DNA of 64,000 bases from Jejubacter sp036620675. Lineage in GTDB: Bacteria; Pseudomonadota; Gammaproteobacteria; Enterobacterales; Enterobacteriaceae. Positions 15,664-23,717 of this stretch are shown one piece after another (the first letter of the stretch is position 1; each line of letters starts with the position of its first letter). The stretch lies in NCBI GenBank assembly GCA_036620675.1, contig JAZHEE010000014.1; one strand, written 5' to 3'. Under the pieces are notes generated by a model, which ran no database searches, was not told where the DNA came from, and saw only the letters and a program-made list of their open reading frames with translations. A program made the position numbers and the translations under genes.

Positions 15664-16599
15664 ATGTCGAGAATTCCGCCACTCATCAGGGGCCGGATAG
15701 CGGAAGCTGTCGCATTTGAGCGCCACACAATAGCCAATTCTGCGCAAAAAGAATGGGCGGGAAAGAAAACAGACCGCCGGACACTTACCGAGCTTCTGGA
15801 TAAGTGGTGGAAATACCACGGCGAAAACCATGAGCATGGCAAGAAAGAGAAAGGGCACCTGATGAAGACCATAGAGGTTATCGGTGATATTGCTGTCAAC
15901 AGACTGAGCAAGCGTGAGCTGATGGAATACCGCTCAAGCAGGATTCGCGCCGGTATCAGTGCAGCAACAATAAACCGGGACATCTACAGGCTGTCAGGAA
16001 TGTTTACCAGGCTGATACAGTTTGAAGAATTTTCCGGGCCCAATCCCGTTCACGGATTGCCACCACTGACCGAAGATAACCCGGAAATGACATTCCTGGA
16101 GGAAAGGGAAATAGCCGCACTTCTCAACGTCCTGGAAGGTGACAAAATACTCGTCACGCTCCTGTGCCTGAGCACCGGCGGACGCCGGACAGAAGTTGTT
16201 ACCCTTCGCCCCAGTCAGGTCATAAAAGGCCGGGTCACATTACTGAAAACAAAGAACGGGAAAAAGCGCACGGTTCCCATTTCTCCGGAGCTTGAGAAAA
16301 AGGTAAAAAGCGAGGCAAGCGCCTCTCTGTTCAGTGTTGATCATGAGAAGTTTTGCGAGAAGCTACGCAGCGTACAGCACGACCTGCCCGTCGGCCAGGC
16401 AACGCATATTTTACGGCATACGTTCGCAAGCCATTTCATGATGAACGGAGGCAACATAATCGCATTGCAGCAGATTCTGGGGCACGCCAGCATTAACCAG
16501 ATGATGGTCTATGCTCATCTAACCCCGACTATTTACAAATGCGGTTACACTAAGTCCATGGAAGGGAGAACAGGAGTCTCCACACTCCAGAGCCATTAA
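15664..16599 (+). CDS. P2-like tyrosine integrase, N-terminally truncated
   Basis: Site-specific recombinase of the phage integrase family. The catalytic domain is complete: R174 (STGGRRTE), H248-x-x-R251 (HILRHTF), H274 (LGHASI) and nucleophile Y283 (MMVYAHL). It resembles P2 Int over most of its length but is 311 residues instead of about 337: similarity starts at about codon 14 (EAVAFERHT) and the roughly 30 residues that form the arm-type DNA-binding domain are replaced by unrelated codons. There is no Shine-Dalgarno, and a divergent gene starts two bases away, so the gene was probably cut at its 5' end and may be silent. It points toward the cpxP side, as Int points toward att in P2. Confidence 0.85.
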   Translation: MSRIPPLIRGRIAEAVAFERHTIANSAQKEWAGKKTDRRTLTELLDKWWKYHGENHEHGKKEKGHLMKTIEVIGDIAVNRLSKRELMEYRSSRIRAGISAATINRDIYRLSGMFTRLIQFEEFSGPNPVHGLPPLTEDNPEMTFLEEREIAALLNVLEGDKILVTLLCLSTGGRRTEVVTLRPSQVIKGRVTLLKTKNGKKRTVPISPELEKKVKSEASASLFSVDHEKFCEKLRSVQHDLPVGQATHILRHTFASHFMMNGGNIIALQQILGHASINQMMVYAHLTPTIYKCGYTKSMEGRTGVSTLQSH

Positions 16600-16668
16600 A
16601 ACTATCCCAGATCATTCAGCCATAGCTAACTAACTGAATGTGCTTGACCAGAGTTGTAAATGACTGAT

Positions 16669-16694
16669 AAAAAAAACCCCGCTAAAAGCGGGGG
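16669..16694 (-). terminator. cpxP terminator and likely prophage attachment region
   Basis: Minus-strand CCCCGC / GCGGGG stem with loop TTTTA followed by eight T residues, 40 bases after the cpxP stop. It lies just beyond int at the prophage-host boundary and could contain the right attachment core. No second copy is found near fieF, so the left att site appears to be deleted. Confidence 0.8.
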
Positions 16695-16733
16695 AAGACA
16701 GGGATGGTGTCTATGGCAAGGAAAACAGGTTTG

Positions 16734-17246
16734 TTACTGGTGACGCTGATTACCGCTGCTACTAAGCCGTAATCCGGAACTCGGTTTCATCTCCGCCAGG
16801 TCGCGCAGTTGCTCCATACGCTGACGGTGCTTATCGTTTAAAATCGCCTGCTGCTCAGGCGTTAGCAGGTGGAACATCTGGTTGCGAACCTTAGCCATTT
16901 CGACCTGGCGCTTAACCTGTTCCTGAGCCATTTTTTCGGCCTGAGCGCGTACGGCGCTTTCGTCAAATTTTTTGGCAGTGACCAGCTTATGCATGGTCTC
17001 GATTTCGCTAACATTAACAGGCGATTTTTCATGTCTGGCCTGTTGCATGAGATCGCGCAACTGTTGGCGCTGGTGTTCAGTTAAACTAATGCCGTCAAAC
17101 ATATGGCCCTGAACACTACTGTTTTGAGGCACCAGGACGCTGTCGGAATGCCAGTCACCACTCTTGATGGCTTCAGCAGCCTGGCCGGTAACCGCCGTTA
17201 GTGCCAGCGTCGAGGCCATGACGGCAGTGGTAACAATGCGCATCAC
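16734..17246 (-). CDS. cpxP: Periplasmic Cpx inhibitor/chaperone CpxP
   Basis: Periplasmic LTXXQ-family protein that binds the CpxA sensor domain to dampen signalling and helps deliver misfolded pilins to DegP. The 170-residue protein has a signal peptide (about 1-24) and two LTxxQ motifs (SLTEHQRQQL and LLTPEQQAIL) in an otherwise helical protein. Divergently transcribed from cpxRA, with a CpxR box between them that should drive strong Cpx-dependent induction. Confidence 0.95.
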   Translation of the reverse strand: MMRIVTTAVMASTLALTAVTGQAAEAIKSGDWHSDSVLVPQNSSVQGHMFDGISLTEHQRQQLRDLMQQARHEKSPVNVSEIETMHKLVTAKKFDESAVRAQAEKMAQEQVKRQVEMAKVRNQMFHLLTPEQQAILNDKHRQRMEQLRDLAEMKPSSGLRLSSSGNQRHQ

Positions 17247-17324
17247 TTAACTCCCAAATCATGTTGTGCTGCGATTCAACGAGAGCCAGTCTACGATTCT
17301 CGCTGCAAACAAGCGTCAGGGGGT

Positions 17325-17339
17325 GTAAAACAACGTAAA
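17325..17339. promoter_or_regulatory. CpxR binding box
   Basis: Perfect match to the CpxR consensus GTAAA-N5-GTAAA (spacer ACAAC), centred in the cpxP-cpxR intergenic region. Serves the cpxP promoter and autoregulation of cpxRA. Confidence 0.9.
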
Positions 17340-17392
17340 GTCATGGATTAGCCGTGCTGGATGACGTAATTTCTGCCTCGGAGGTATTAAAA

Positions 17393-18091
17393 ATGAATAA
17401 AATCCTGTTAGTCGATGATGATAAAGAGCTGACTTCCCTGCTAAAGGAATTGCTCGACATGGAAGGCTTTAACGTGCTTGTCGCGCATGATGGCGAACAG
17501 GCTCTCGACCTCCTGGATGATAGCATTGACCTGCTTTTGCTCGACGTGATGATGCCGAAGAAGAACGGTATCGATACGCTTAAAGAGCTACGACAGACAC
17601 ATCAAACGCCGGTTATCATGTTGACCGCACGCGGTAGCGAACTGGATCGTGTTCTCGGCCTGGAGCTGGGCGCGGATGACTATCTGCCGAAACCGTTTAA
17701 CGATCGCGAACTGGTGGCCCGTATTCGCGCGATTCTGCGTCGCTCTCACTGGAGCGAACAGCAGAGCAGCGAAGCCAGCGGCTCTCCGACGCTGGAAGTG
17801 GACGCCCTGAGTCTGAACCCCGGCCGCCAGGAAGCCAGCTTCGAAGGCCAGACTCTGGAGCTGACCGGCACCGAATTCACCCTGCTGTACCTGCTGGCGC
17901 AGCATCTGGGCCAGGTTGTCTCCCGCGAGCACCTGAGCCAGGAAGTGCTGGGTAAACGCCTGACGCCGTTCGATCGCGCTATCGACATGCACATTTCGAA
18001 CCTGCGTCGCAAACTACCTGAGCGTAAGGATGGCCAGCCGTGGTTTAAAACCCTGCGTGGACGAGGCTACCTGATGGTATCCGCTTCATGA
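17393..18091 (+). CDS. cpxR: Envelope-stress response regulator CpxR
   Basis: OmpR/PhoB-family transcription factor of 232 residues, the E. coli length. The receiver domain (1-120) has the acidic pocket DDD at 8-10 and phospho-acceptor D51; a winged-helix DNA-binding domain (about 130-232) follows. Start at the MNKILLVDDD methionine behind a GGAGG Shine-Dalgarno. Overlaps cpxA by four bases (ATGA), so the pair is translationally coupled. Confidence 0.98.
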   Translation: MNKILLVDDDKELTSLLKELLDMEGFNVLVAHDGEQALDLLDDSIDLLLLDVMMPKKNGIDTLKELRQTHQTPVIMLTARGSELDRVLGLELGADDYLPKPFNDRELVARIRAILRRSHWSEQQSSEASGSPTLEVDALSLNPGRQEASFEGQTLELTGTEFTLLYLLAQHLGQVVSREHLSQEVLGKRLTPFDRAIDMHISNLRRKLPERKDGQPWFKTLRGRGYLMVSAS

Positions 18092-19461
18092 TAAGTAGCC
18101 TTACGGCGCGTATTTTTGCCATATTCTGGCTGACCCTAGCGCTGGTGTTAATGCTGGTACTAATGTTGCCCAAGCTGGATTCCCGTCAGATGACTGAGCT
18201 GATGGAAAGCGAGCACCGTCAGGGCATTATGATTGAACAGCACGTGGAAGCGGAACTGGCAAACGATCCCCCAAACGATCTGATGTGGTGGCGTCGTCTG
18301 TTCCGCGCCATTGATAAATGGGCTCCCCCCGGGCAGCGCCTGTTGCTGGTGACAAGCGAAGGGCGAGTCATCGGCGCCCAGCGTAACGAAATGCAGATTA
18401 TCCGCAACTTTATCGGTCAGGCGGACAACGCCGATCACCCCCAGAAGAAAAAATATGGCCGCGTTGAGCTGGTCGGCCCCTTCTCGGTGCGTGACGGCGA
18501 AGACAACTATCAGCTCTACCTGATCCGCCCGGCCAGCAGTTCGCAATCCGACTTTATTAACCTGCTGTTCGATCGTCCGCTGCTGCTGCTTATCGTCACC
18601 ATGCTGGTTAGCGCGCCGCTGCTGCTCTGGCTGGCCTGGAGTCTGGCGAAACCGGCCCGTAAGCTAAAGAATGCCGCCGATGAAGTGGCCCAGGGCAACC
18701 TGCGTCAGCATCCTGAACTGGAAGCGGGCCCCCAGGAATTCCTGGCCGCGGGCGCCAGCTTTAACCAGATGATCACCGCGCTGGAGCGCATGATGACCAG
18801 CCAGCAGCGGCTGCTGTCGGATATCTCCCACGAACTGCGCACGCCCCTTACTCGCCTGCAGTTAGGCACGGCTCTGCTACGTCGCCGCAGCGGCGAAAGT
18901 AAAGAGCTGGAGCGAATAGAAACCGAAGCGCAGCGTCTGGACAGCATGATCAACGATCTGCTGGTCATGTCCCGCAGCCAGCAGAAAAACGCGCTGGTCA
19001 GCGAAACGCTCAAGGCTAATCAGCTATGGGCGGAAATGCTGGATAACGCCGCCTTTGAAGCCGAACAGAAAGGGAAAACGTTTGAGATAACCTATCCGCC
19101 TGGCCCATGGCAGATTTATGGCAACCGCAATGCGCTGGAAAGCGCGCTGGAAAATATCGTTCGTAACGCGTTGCGCTATTCGCATACCAAAATCGCGGTT
19201 AACTTCTCGGTGGACAACCAGGGTATCACCGTTACCGTGGACGACGATGGCCCGGGCGTCAGTCCGGAAGATCGCGAACAGATCTTCCGCCCGTTCTTCC
19301 GCACCGATGAAGCGCGGGATCGCGAATCAGGTGGTACCGGCCTGGGCCTGGCCATTGTAGAAACCGCCGTACAGCAGCATCGCGGCTGGGTTAAGGCCGA
19401 CGACAGCCCGCTGGGCGGCCTGCGCCTGACGCTCTGGCTGCCGCTCTACCAGCGAACCTGA
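18088..19461 (+). CDS. cpxA: Sensor histidine kinase CpxA
   Basis: Inner-membrane sensor that responds to misfolded envelope proteins and adhesion, phosphorylating CpxR. 457 residues: transmembrane helix 1 (about 7-29), periplasmic sensor, helix 2 (about 166-184), HAMP, phosphorylated H248 in SDISHELRTP, and a HATPase domain with N box, DDGPG (G1) and GGTGLGL (G2). Follows cpxR with four-base overlap. Its 3' neighbour is trmL, unlike in E. coli. Confidence 0.98.
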   Translation: MISSLTARIFAIFWLTLALVLMLVLMLPKLDSRQMTELMESEHRQGIMIEQHVEAELANDPPNDLMWWRRLFRAIDKWAPPGQRLLLVTSEGRVIGAQRNEMQIIRNFIGQADNADHPQKKKYGRVELVGPFSVRDGEDNYQLYLIRPASSSQSDFINLLFDRPLLLLIVTMLVSAPLLLWLAWSLAKPARKLKNAADEVAQGNLRQHPELEAGPQEFLAAGASFNQMITALERMMTSQQRLLSDISHELRTPLTRLQLGTALLRRRSGESKELERIETEAQRLDSMINDLLVMSRSQQKNALVSETLKANQLWAEMLDNAAFEAEQKGKTFEITYPPGPWQIYGNRNALESALENIVRNALRYSHTKIAVNFSVDNQGITVTVDDDGPGVSPEDREQIFRPFFRTDEARDRESGGTGLGLAIVETAVQQHRGWVKADDSPLGGLRLTLWLPLYQRT

Positions 19462-19540
19462 CGCTATGCCCTCTCCGCCAGGGGAGGGCATACAGCTCAA
19501 AAACCTGCTATCCTTGGCCCCCTTCCAGAAGGGGGCATCC

Positions 19541-20020
19541 ATGCTGAATATCGTGTTATTTGAACCTGAAATCCCACCCAACACCGGCAATATCATCCGG
19601 CTATGCGCTAATACCGGCTTCCGGCTGCATATCATTGAGCCAACTGGCTTCACCTGGGATGATAAACGCCTGCGTCGCGCAGGGCTGGATTATCACGAAT
19701 TCGCCGCAGTCAGCCGTCATCGCGACTATTCAGACTTTATTGAGAGCGAACACCCGCAGCGACTGTTTGCGCTGACCACCAAAGGAACGCCAGCTCACAG
19801 CGCCGTAACGTATCAGGAGGGGGATTATTTGCTGTTCGGCCCTGAAACCCGCGGCCTGCCCGCCACTATTCTGGACGCGCTTGCGGCACAGCAGAAAATT
19901 CGGATACCGATGATGCCAGACAGCCGCAGCATGAATCTGTCAAATGCCGTTTCGGTGGTGGTCTATGAAGCCTGGCGCCAGTTAGGATATCCTGGCGCCG
20001 TATTGCGGGAGACCGTCTGA
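19541..20020 (+). CDS. trmL: tRNA (cytidine/uridine-2'-O-)-methyltransferase TrmL
   Basis: SPOUT-class methyltransferase that 2'-O-methylates the wobble nucleotide 34 of tRNA-Leu (CmAA and cmnm5UmAA). 159 residues with N-terminal PEIPPNTGNIIR and the knotted SAM site (LLFGPETRGLP ... IPMMPDSRSMNLSNAVSVV), which is nearly the whole protein. Start at the ATG of MLNIVLF, by family length; upstream codons in the same frame are unrelated. Separated from cpxA by 79 bases. Confidence 0.95.
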   Translation: MLNIVLFEPEIPPNTGNIIRLCANTGFRLHIIEPTGFTWDDKRLRRAGLDYHEFAAVSRHRDYSDFIESEHPQRLFALTTKGTPAHSAVTYQEGDYLLFGPETRGLPATILDALAAQQKIRIPMMPDSRSMNLSNAVSVVVYEAWRQLGYPGAVLRETV

Positions 20021-20039
20021 CTCCGTAGCGGCAACGAGC

Positions 20040-20861
20040 TCAGATACCATCACCGTATTCGAAGCCATTCCAGTTGCCGTTAAAGTGCTGGTCCATATCC
20101 ATCGATGGCTTCTCGCTACCGGGTTTTCCGACGATACGCGCCGGAACGCCCGCTGCAGTGGTATGAGGCGGAACCGGCTGAAGTACCACAGAGCCCGCGC
20201 CGATCTTGGCACCACGCCCCACTTCGATATTGCCAAGCACTTTGGCCCCCGCGCCAATCATGACGCCTTCGCGAATCTTCGGATGGCGATCGCCGCTGGT
20301 CTTACCGGTACCGCCCAGGGTGACCGACTGCAGAATAGAGACATCGTTTTCAATGACTGCGGTTTCGCCTACCACAATGCCCGTCGCATGATCGAGCATG
20401 ATTCCCCGGCCAATTTTCGCCGCCGGATGAATATCGACCTGGAAGGAGACAGAAACCTGATTTTGCAGGAAAATCGCCAGTGCCCGGCGCCCCTGCTTCC
20501 ACAGCCAGTGACCAATACGATGCGCCTGCAGGGCATGGAATCCTTTAAGATAGAGCAGCGGCGTGGAGTACTTATCTACCGCCGGATCGCGGGTGCGTAC
20601 CGCCTGAATATCGCAGGCGGCTGCGGCGATCATCTGTGGGTCGGCCGCATAGGCTTCTTCCACCATCTCGCGAATGGCGATGGCAGGCATAATCGGCGAC
20701 GCCAGCTTATTCGCCAGCATATAGCTCAACGCACTACCGAGACTTTCGTGTTTTAGCAGCGTTGCGTGATAGAAACTGGCCAGCATCGGCTCACAATCGG
20801 CCAGCGCCCGGGCTTCGGCTTTGATGTTATTCCAGACCAGTTCGACTTCTTCACACAACAT
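20040..20861 (-). CDS. cysE: Serine O-acetyltransferase CysE
   Basis: Makes O-acetylserine from serine and acetyl-CoA, the first step of cysteine synthesis, and is feedback-inhibited by cysteine. 273 residues: an N-terminal helical domain, then a left-handed beta helix of hexapeptide repeats (about 140-230) with the catalytic LDHATG histidine, and the C-terminal tail that in the family docks into CysK. Start at MLCEEVELVW by comparison with E. coli; in-frame ATGs upstream are not supported. Convergent with trmL. Confidence 0.96.
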   Translation of the reverse strand: MLCEEVELVWNNIKAEARALADCEPMLASFYHATLLKHESLGSALSYMLANKLASPIMPAIAIREMVEEAYAADPQMIAAAACDIQAVRTRDPAVDKYSTPLLYLKGFHALQAHRIGHWLWKQGRRALAIFLQNQVSVSFQVDIHPAAKIGRGIMLDHATGIVVGETAVIENDVSILQSVTLGGTGKTSGDRHPKIREGVMIGAGAKVLGNIEVGRGAKIGAGSVVLQPVPPHTTAAGVPARIVGKPGSEKPSMDMDQHFNGNWNGFEYGDGI

Positions 20862-20924
20862 TGCTCTCTCCAGACAAAAACAGCGGCTCTGACGATCCCG
20901 TACGCAATCGCCTGGCCGCATGAT

Positions 20925-21130
20925 TATACCCGTCATACTTCAAGCTGCAGGTGCGTTGGCTACATTCAGTTATTCGCCCCATCCCTGGGCCTCACCCTTT
21001 CAGGGCCGCACTAAAGTGCGTTCAAATCTGTTCCTGACAGATTTGTCACCCCGGTCACATAGTACGGCTATGTGACCGGGGATTCACTCCCTTGCCGCCT
21101 TCCTGCAACTCGAATTATTGAGGGTATATA
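20925..21130 (+). repeat. Palindromic intergenic repeat, long copy
   Basis: About 205 bases between cysE and gpsA. Ends are imperfect inverted repeats (TATACCC ... GGGTATA), with internal CCCCGGTCACATAGTA / ACTATGTGACCGGGG palindrome. It shares blocks with the copy inside sbp but carries about 67 additional bases in the middle (about 20990-21050). It starts about 64 bases upstream of the cysE start and ends before gpsA's stop, so it could affect the cysE promoter region or gpsA mRNA end. Confidence 0.8.
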
Positions 21131-21144
21131 TGATTTGCGCTCCG

Positions 21145-22158
21145 TTAGTGACTCTCGTCCTTACGCGCACGACCCAGTAGCGTTAATGCTGCCTCGCGCG
21201 CATTTTTTCCGCAATACAATACCTGATAAATTTCCTCGGTTATTGGCATTTCAACACCACAGCGGGCCGCCAGTTCGCGCACCTCTTTGGTATTGCGATA
21301 GCCTTCCACCACCTGACCTATCTGCTGCTGGGCGCTGTCGACGTCTGCCCCCTGCCCCAGCTGCATACCGAAACGTCGGTTTCGCGACTGGTTATCGGTA
21401 CAGGTCAACACCAGATCGCCCAGGCCGGCCATCCCCATAAAGGTAGCGGGATCGGCGCCCAGGGCGCTTCCAAGACGCGACATTTCTGCCAGCCCGCGGG
21501 TAATCAATGCAGTACGGGCATTAGCGCCGAAGCCGATGCCGTCGGACATCCCGGCGCCAATCGCGATGACGTTTTTCACCGCACCGCCCAACTGTACGCC
21601 GATAAAGTCGTGATTACGATAGACGCGAAAACTCTTGCCACAGTGCAATAACGCCTGCAAATCGCTGGCGAATCCGTCATCGGTCGCCGCAACGGCAATC
21701 GCCGTTGGTAGCCCCGCAGCCAGCTCTTTAGCGAAGGTCGGCCCGGAAATCACCGCCAGCGGAATCTGGCTGCCCAGCACTTCACGCGCCACATCCTGCA
21801 GCAGACGGCCGGTATCGGCCTCCAGTCCTTTGGTCGCCCAGACCAGACGAGCGTCAGCGCGAAGCCACGGCTGGATATTCCCTAATACCTCACCAAATAC
21901 GTGGCTTGGCACCACCACCAGAATATCGCGACTGGCGGCGAGTGCCGTAGCAAGGTCGCTTTCAAGGTGCAGGGTATCGGGAAAAGGAACATCAGGAAGG
22001 AAGGCTGCATTACAGCGATCGTGCTGCAGCGTTGAGATATGGTTGGGATCGTGCCCCCACAGAACGACGTCGTGACCGTTCCTTGCGAGAGTGATGGCGA
22101 GAGCGGTGCCGTAAGAGCCGGCACCGATCACTGTCATTGAGGCATTAATGGTGTTCAT
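21145..22158 (-). CDS. gpsA: Glycerol-3-phosphate dehydrogenase [NAD(P)+] GpsA
   Basis: Reduces dihydroxyacetone phosphate to sn-glycerol 3-phosphate for phospholipid synthesis. 337 residues with the N-terminal Rossmann loop GAGSYGTALA (12-21), the conserved GGAVKNVIAIGAG segment carrying the catalytic lysine, and a C-terminal helical domain. Its ATG overlaps the secB stop (TGATG), so it is coupled to secB. Order secB-gpsA-(cysE) is conserved. Confidence 0.97.
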   Translation of the reverse strand: MNTINASMTVIGAGSYGTALAITLARNGHDVVLWGHDPNHISTLQHDRCNAAFLPDVPFPDTLHLESDLATALAASRDILVVVPSHVFGEVLGNIQPWLRADARLVWATKGLEADTGRLLQDVAREVLGSQIPLAVISGPTFAKELAAGLPTAIAVAATDDGFASDLQALLHCGKSFRVYRNHDFIGVQLGGAVKNVIAIGAGMSDGIGFGANARTALITRGLAEMSRLGSALGADPATFMGMAGLGDLVLTCTDNQSRNRRFGMQLGQGADVDSAQQQIGQVVEGYRNTKEVRELAARCGVEMPITEEIYQVLYCGKNAREAALTLLGRARKDESH

Positions 22159-22628
22159 CAGGCATCCTGATGTTCTTGCTCACCTGCTTCGCCAGACTGC
22201 TGCTGTAAGTAGTTCATAAACAGCGCATCAAAGTTTACCGGCGCGAGGTTCAGCTGCGGGAAGGTACCGCGGGAAACCAGGCTCGTGATGCATTCACGGG
22301 CGTACGGGAACAGAATGTTCGGGCAATAAGCGCCCAGACAGTGGGCCATCTGAGTCCCTTCGATACCGCTGATAGAGAAGATGCCTGCCTGCTGTACTTC
22401 ACACAGAAATGCAGTCTCTTCGCCCAGCGTCGCAGTCACGGTTACGCGCAGAACCACTTCATAGACATCGTCCGCCAGCTGGCTGGAGGCGGTATCCAGA
22501 TCCAGTTTCACTTCCGGCTCCCACTCTTTCTGGAAGGTCTGAGGTGCATTCGGCGCTTCGAAGGAGATATCCTTCGTATAAACGCGCTGAATCTGGAAAG
22601 TCATTTCGGTGTTGTTTTGCTCTGACAT
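22158..22628 (-). CDS. secB: Protein-export chaperone SecB
   Basis: Tetrameric cytosolic chaperone holding preproteins unfolded and handing them to SecA. 156 residues, E. coli-like length. The beta-strand core (FQIQRVYTKDISFEAPNAP) is conserved, and the acidic C-terminal tail that contacts SecA is present in shortened form (GEAGEQEHQDA). Middle of the grxC-secB-gpsA run on the minus strand. Confidence 0.96.
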   Translation of the reverse strand: MSEQNNTEMTFQIQRVYTKDISFEAPNAPQTFQKEWEPEVKLDLDTASSQLADDVYEVVLRVTVTATLGEETAFLCEVQQAGIFSISGIEGTQMAHCLGAYCPNILFPYARECITSLVSRGTFPQLNLAPVNFDALFMNYLQQQSGEAGEQEHQDA

Positions 22629-22753
22629 AATTAACCCTTTACAGTAATGTCCTTAATATCCTCGTCATACTTCAGGCCACGCCCGCGGCGCCTGCTTTTC
22701 GCCGCCGCCAGACGCGACCGGAACGTTTCAGAGTGAGGTTCCAGGTGGCCGCA

Positions 22754-23005
22754 TCAGCGCAGCAGAGGGTCCAGCCCGCCGCGCGCATCCAGTGCGAACA
22801 AATCATCGCAGCCGCCAATGTGCTGCGCATCAATAAAAATCTGCGGTACCGTGGTACGGCCGCTGCGTTCGATCATCTCTTCACGCTTTGCCGCATCGCC
22901 GTCGATGGGCAGCTCTTCAAAAGCGGCCCCTTTGCTTTCCAGCAGCGCTTTCGCGCGATGGCAAAACGGACAGGTAGCTTTAGTGTAAATTTCAATATGG
23001 GCCAT
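22754..23005 (-). CDS. grxC: Glutaredoxin 3
   Basis: 83-residue glutaredoxin that reduces protein and glutathione mixed disulfides using glutathione. Active site C12-P-F-C15 and the cis-proline TVPQIF segment are visible, as is the GGCDD glutathione-binding turn. Between yibN and secB, as in E. coli. Confidence 0.97.
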   Translation of the reverse strand: MAHIEIYTKATCPFCHRAKALLESKGAAFEELPIDGDAAKREEMIERSGRTTVPQIFIDAQHIGGCDDLFALDARGGLDPLLR

Positions 23006-23028
23006 GAGCTCCCCCTCAATAAACTGAT

Positions 23029-23466
23029 TTATTTCCCCTTGCCACGTACCAGAGGCAGGTTTTCCCCGCTCCAGCCGGCAATGCCTTCTTTCAACACGAA
23101 GACGCGCTCAAAACCGGCCTTATTCAGCAGACCGGCGGGATCCTGCGCGTTCACACCGTTGGCATCAACCATAATGATGGGGCTGGATTTGTGTTTTTCC
23201 AGTTCACCGAGGTTATTGTTTTTGATCTCGGCGGTCTGCAGGTTCAGCGCGCTGGGGATATGCCCTTTACGAAACTCGTCGCGGGTACGCAGATCCACCA
23301 CAATGGCGTCTTCTTTGTTGATCAGGCGCGTCGCTTCACCGCGGGTGATGACCTTCACTTTAGAGGTCAGTCCTTTAAACGTGGTGTACAGTACGGCCGC
23401 CAGTAGCGCGATCCACGCAATACTGAGTATGGGATGGCGACCAACGAATTGCATAATCTCTTGCAT
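23029..23466 (-). CDS. yibN: Membrane-anchored rhodanese-like protein YibN, no catalytic cysteine
   Basis: 145 residues: an N-terminal membrane anchor (about 10-30) followed by a cytoplasmic rhodanese fold (VVDLRTRDEFRKGHI ... FVLKEGIAGW). Rhodaneses use a cysteine in the loop after the VVD-like strand; here that loop reads VDANGVNAQDP and the whole protein contains no cysteine, so sulfur transfer by this domain is not possible. It may serve as a binding module. Start at MQEIMQFVG, four codons inside the longest open frame, by comparison with E. coli. Confidence 0.9.
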   Translation of the reverse strand: MQEIMQFVGRHPILSIAWIALLAAVLYTTFKGLTSKVKVITRGEATRLINKEDAIVVDLRTRDEFRKGHIPSALNLQTAEIKNNNLGELEKHKSSPIIMVDANGVNAQDPAGLLNKAGFERVFVLKEGIAGWSGENLPLVRGKGK

Positions 23467-23717
23467 GGGGGGTAACAACTCCCGACTGATGATGTAGATG
23501 AAAAAACCCGTTGGGGAGTATACCTGCGCGCTGTGTCAAATACAGCCAGGGAGCAGGAGGTAATCGCGTTTCTGCGGCCTGTTACGTAAAAAAACCGTCA
23601 TTCACCGAGGGATCTTCGCGATTCAGGCCCCTTTCTTTGATCTTCTGCGGCTATTTTTGCGTCGGGTCTGTAGTAAAGTTACGCCAATTTTTTATCTTTG
23701 ACGTATGAGGTTTTGCA

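Larger units (their letters stand above)
12124..16668. mobile_element. P2-like prophage remnant between fieF and cpxP
   Basis: Reading from cpxP leftwards the order is integrase (toward the right end), two small genes, toxin and immunity genes, cos core, Q fragment, then N and M fragments in opposite orientation. This is the P2 prophage order int-[C-cox-B-A]-cargo-cos-Q-[P-O]-N-M with bracketed parts deleted and everything beyond M lost. Repressor, replication, terminase large subunit, scaffold, tail and lysis genes are all missing, so it cannot form particles. Gene identities come from similarity to P2 proteins recalled from the family; boundaries are approximate. Confidence 0.85.

Noticed and set aside
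22655..22740. A third copy of the palindromic repeat between secB and grxC
   Set aside because: Only a short CGTCATACTTCA-like match and GC-rich arms; too little similarity to the two good copies to call.
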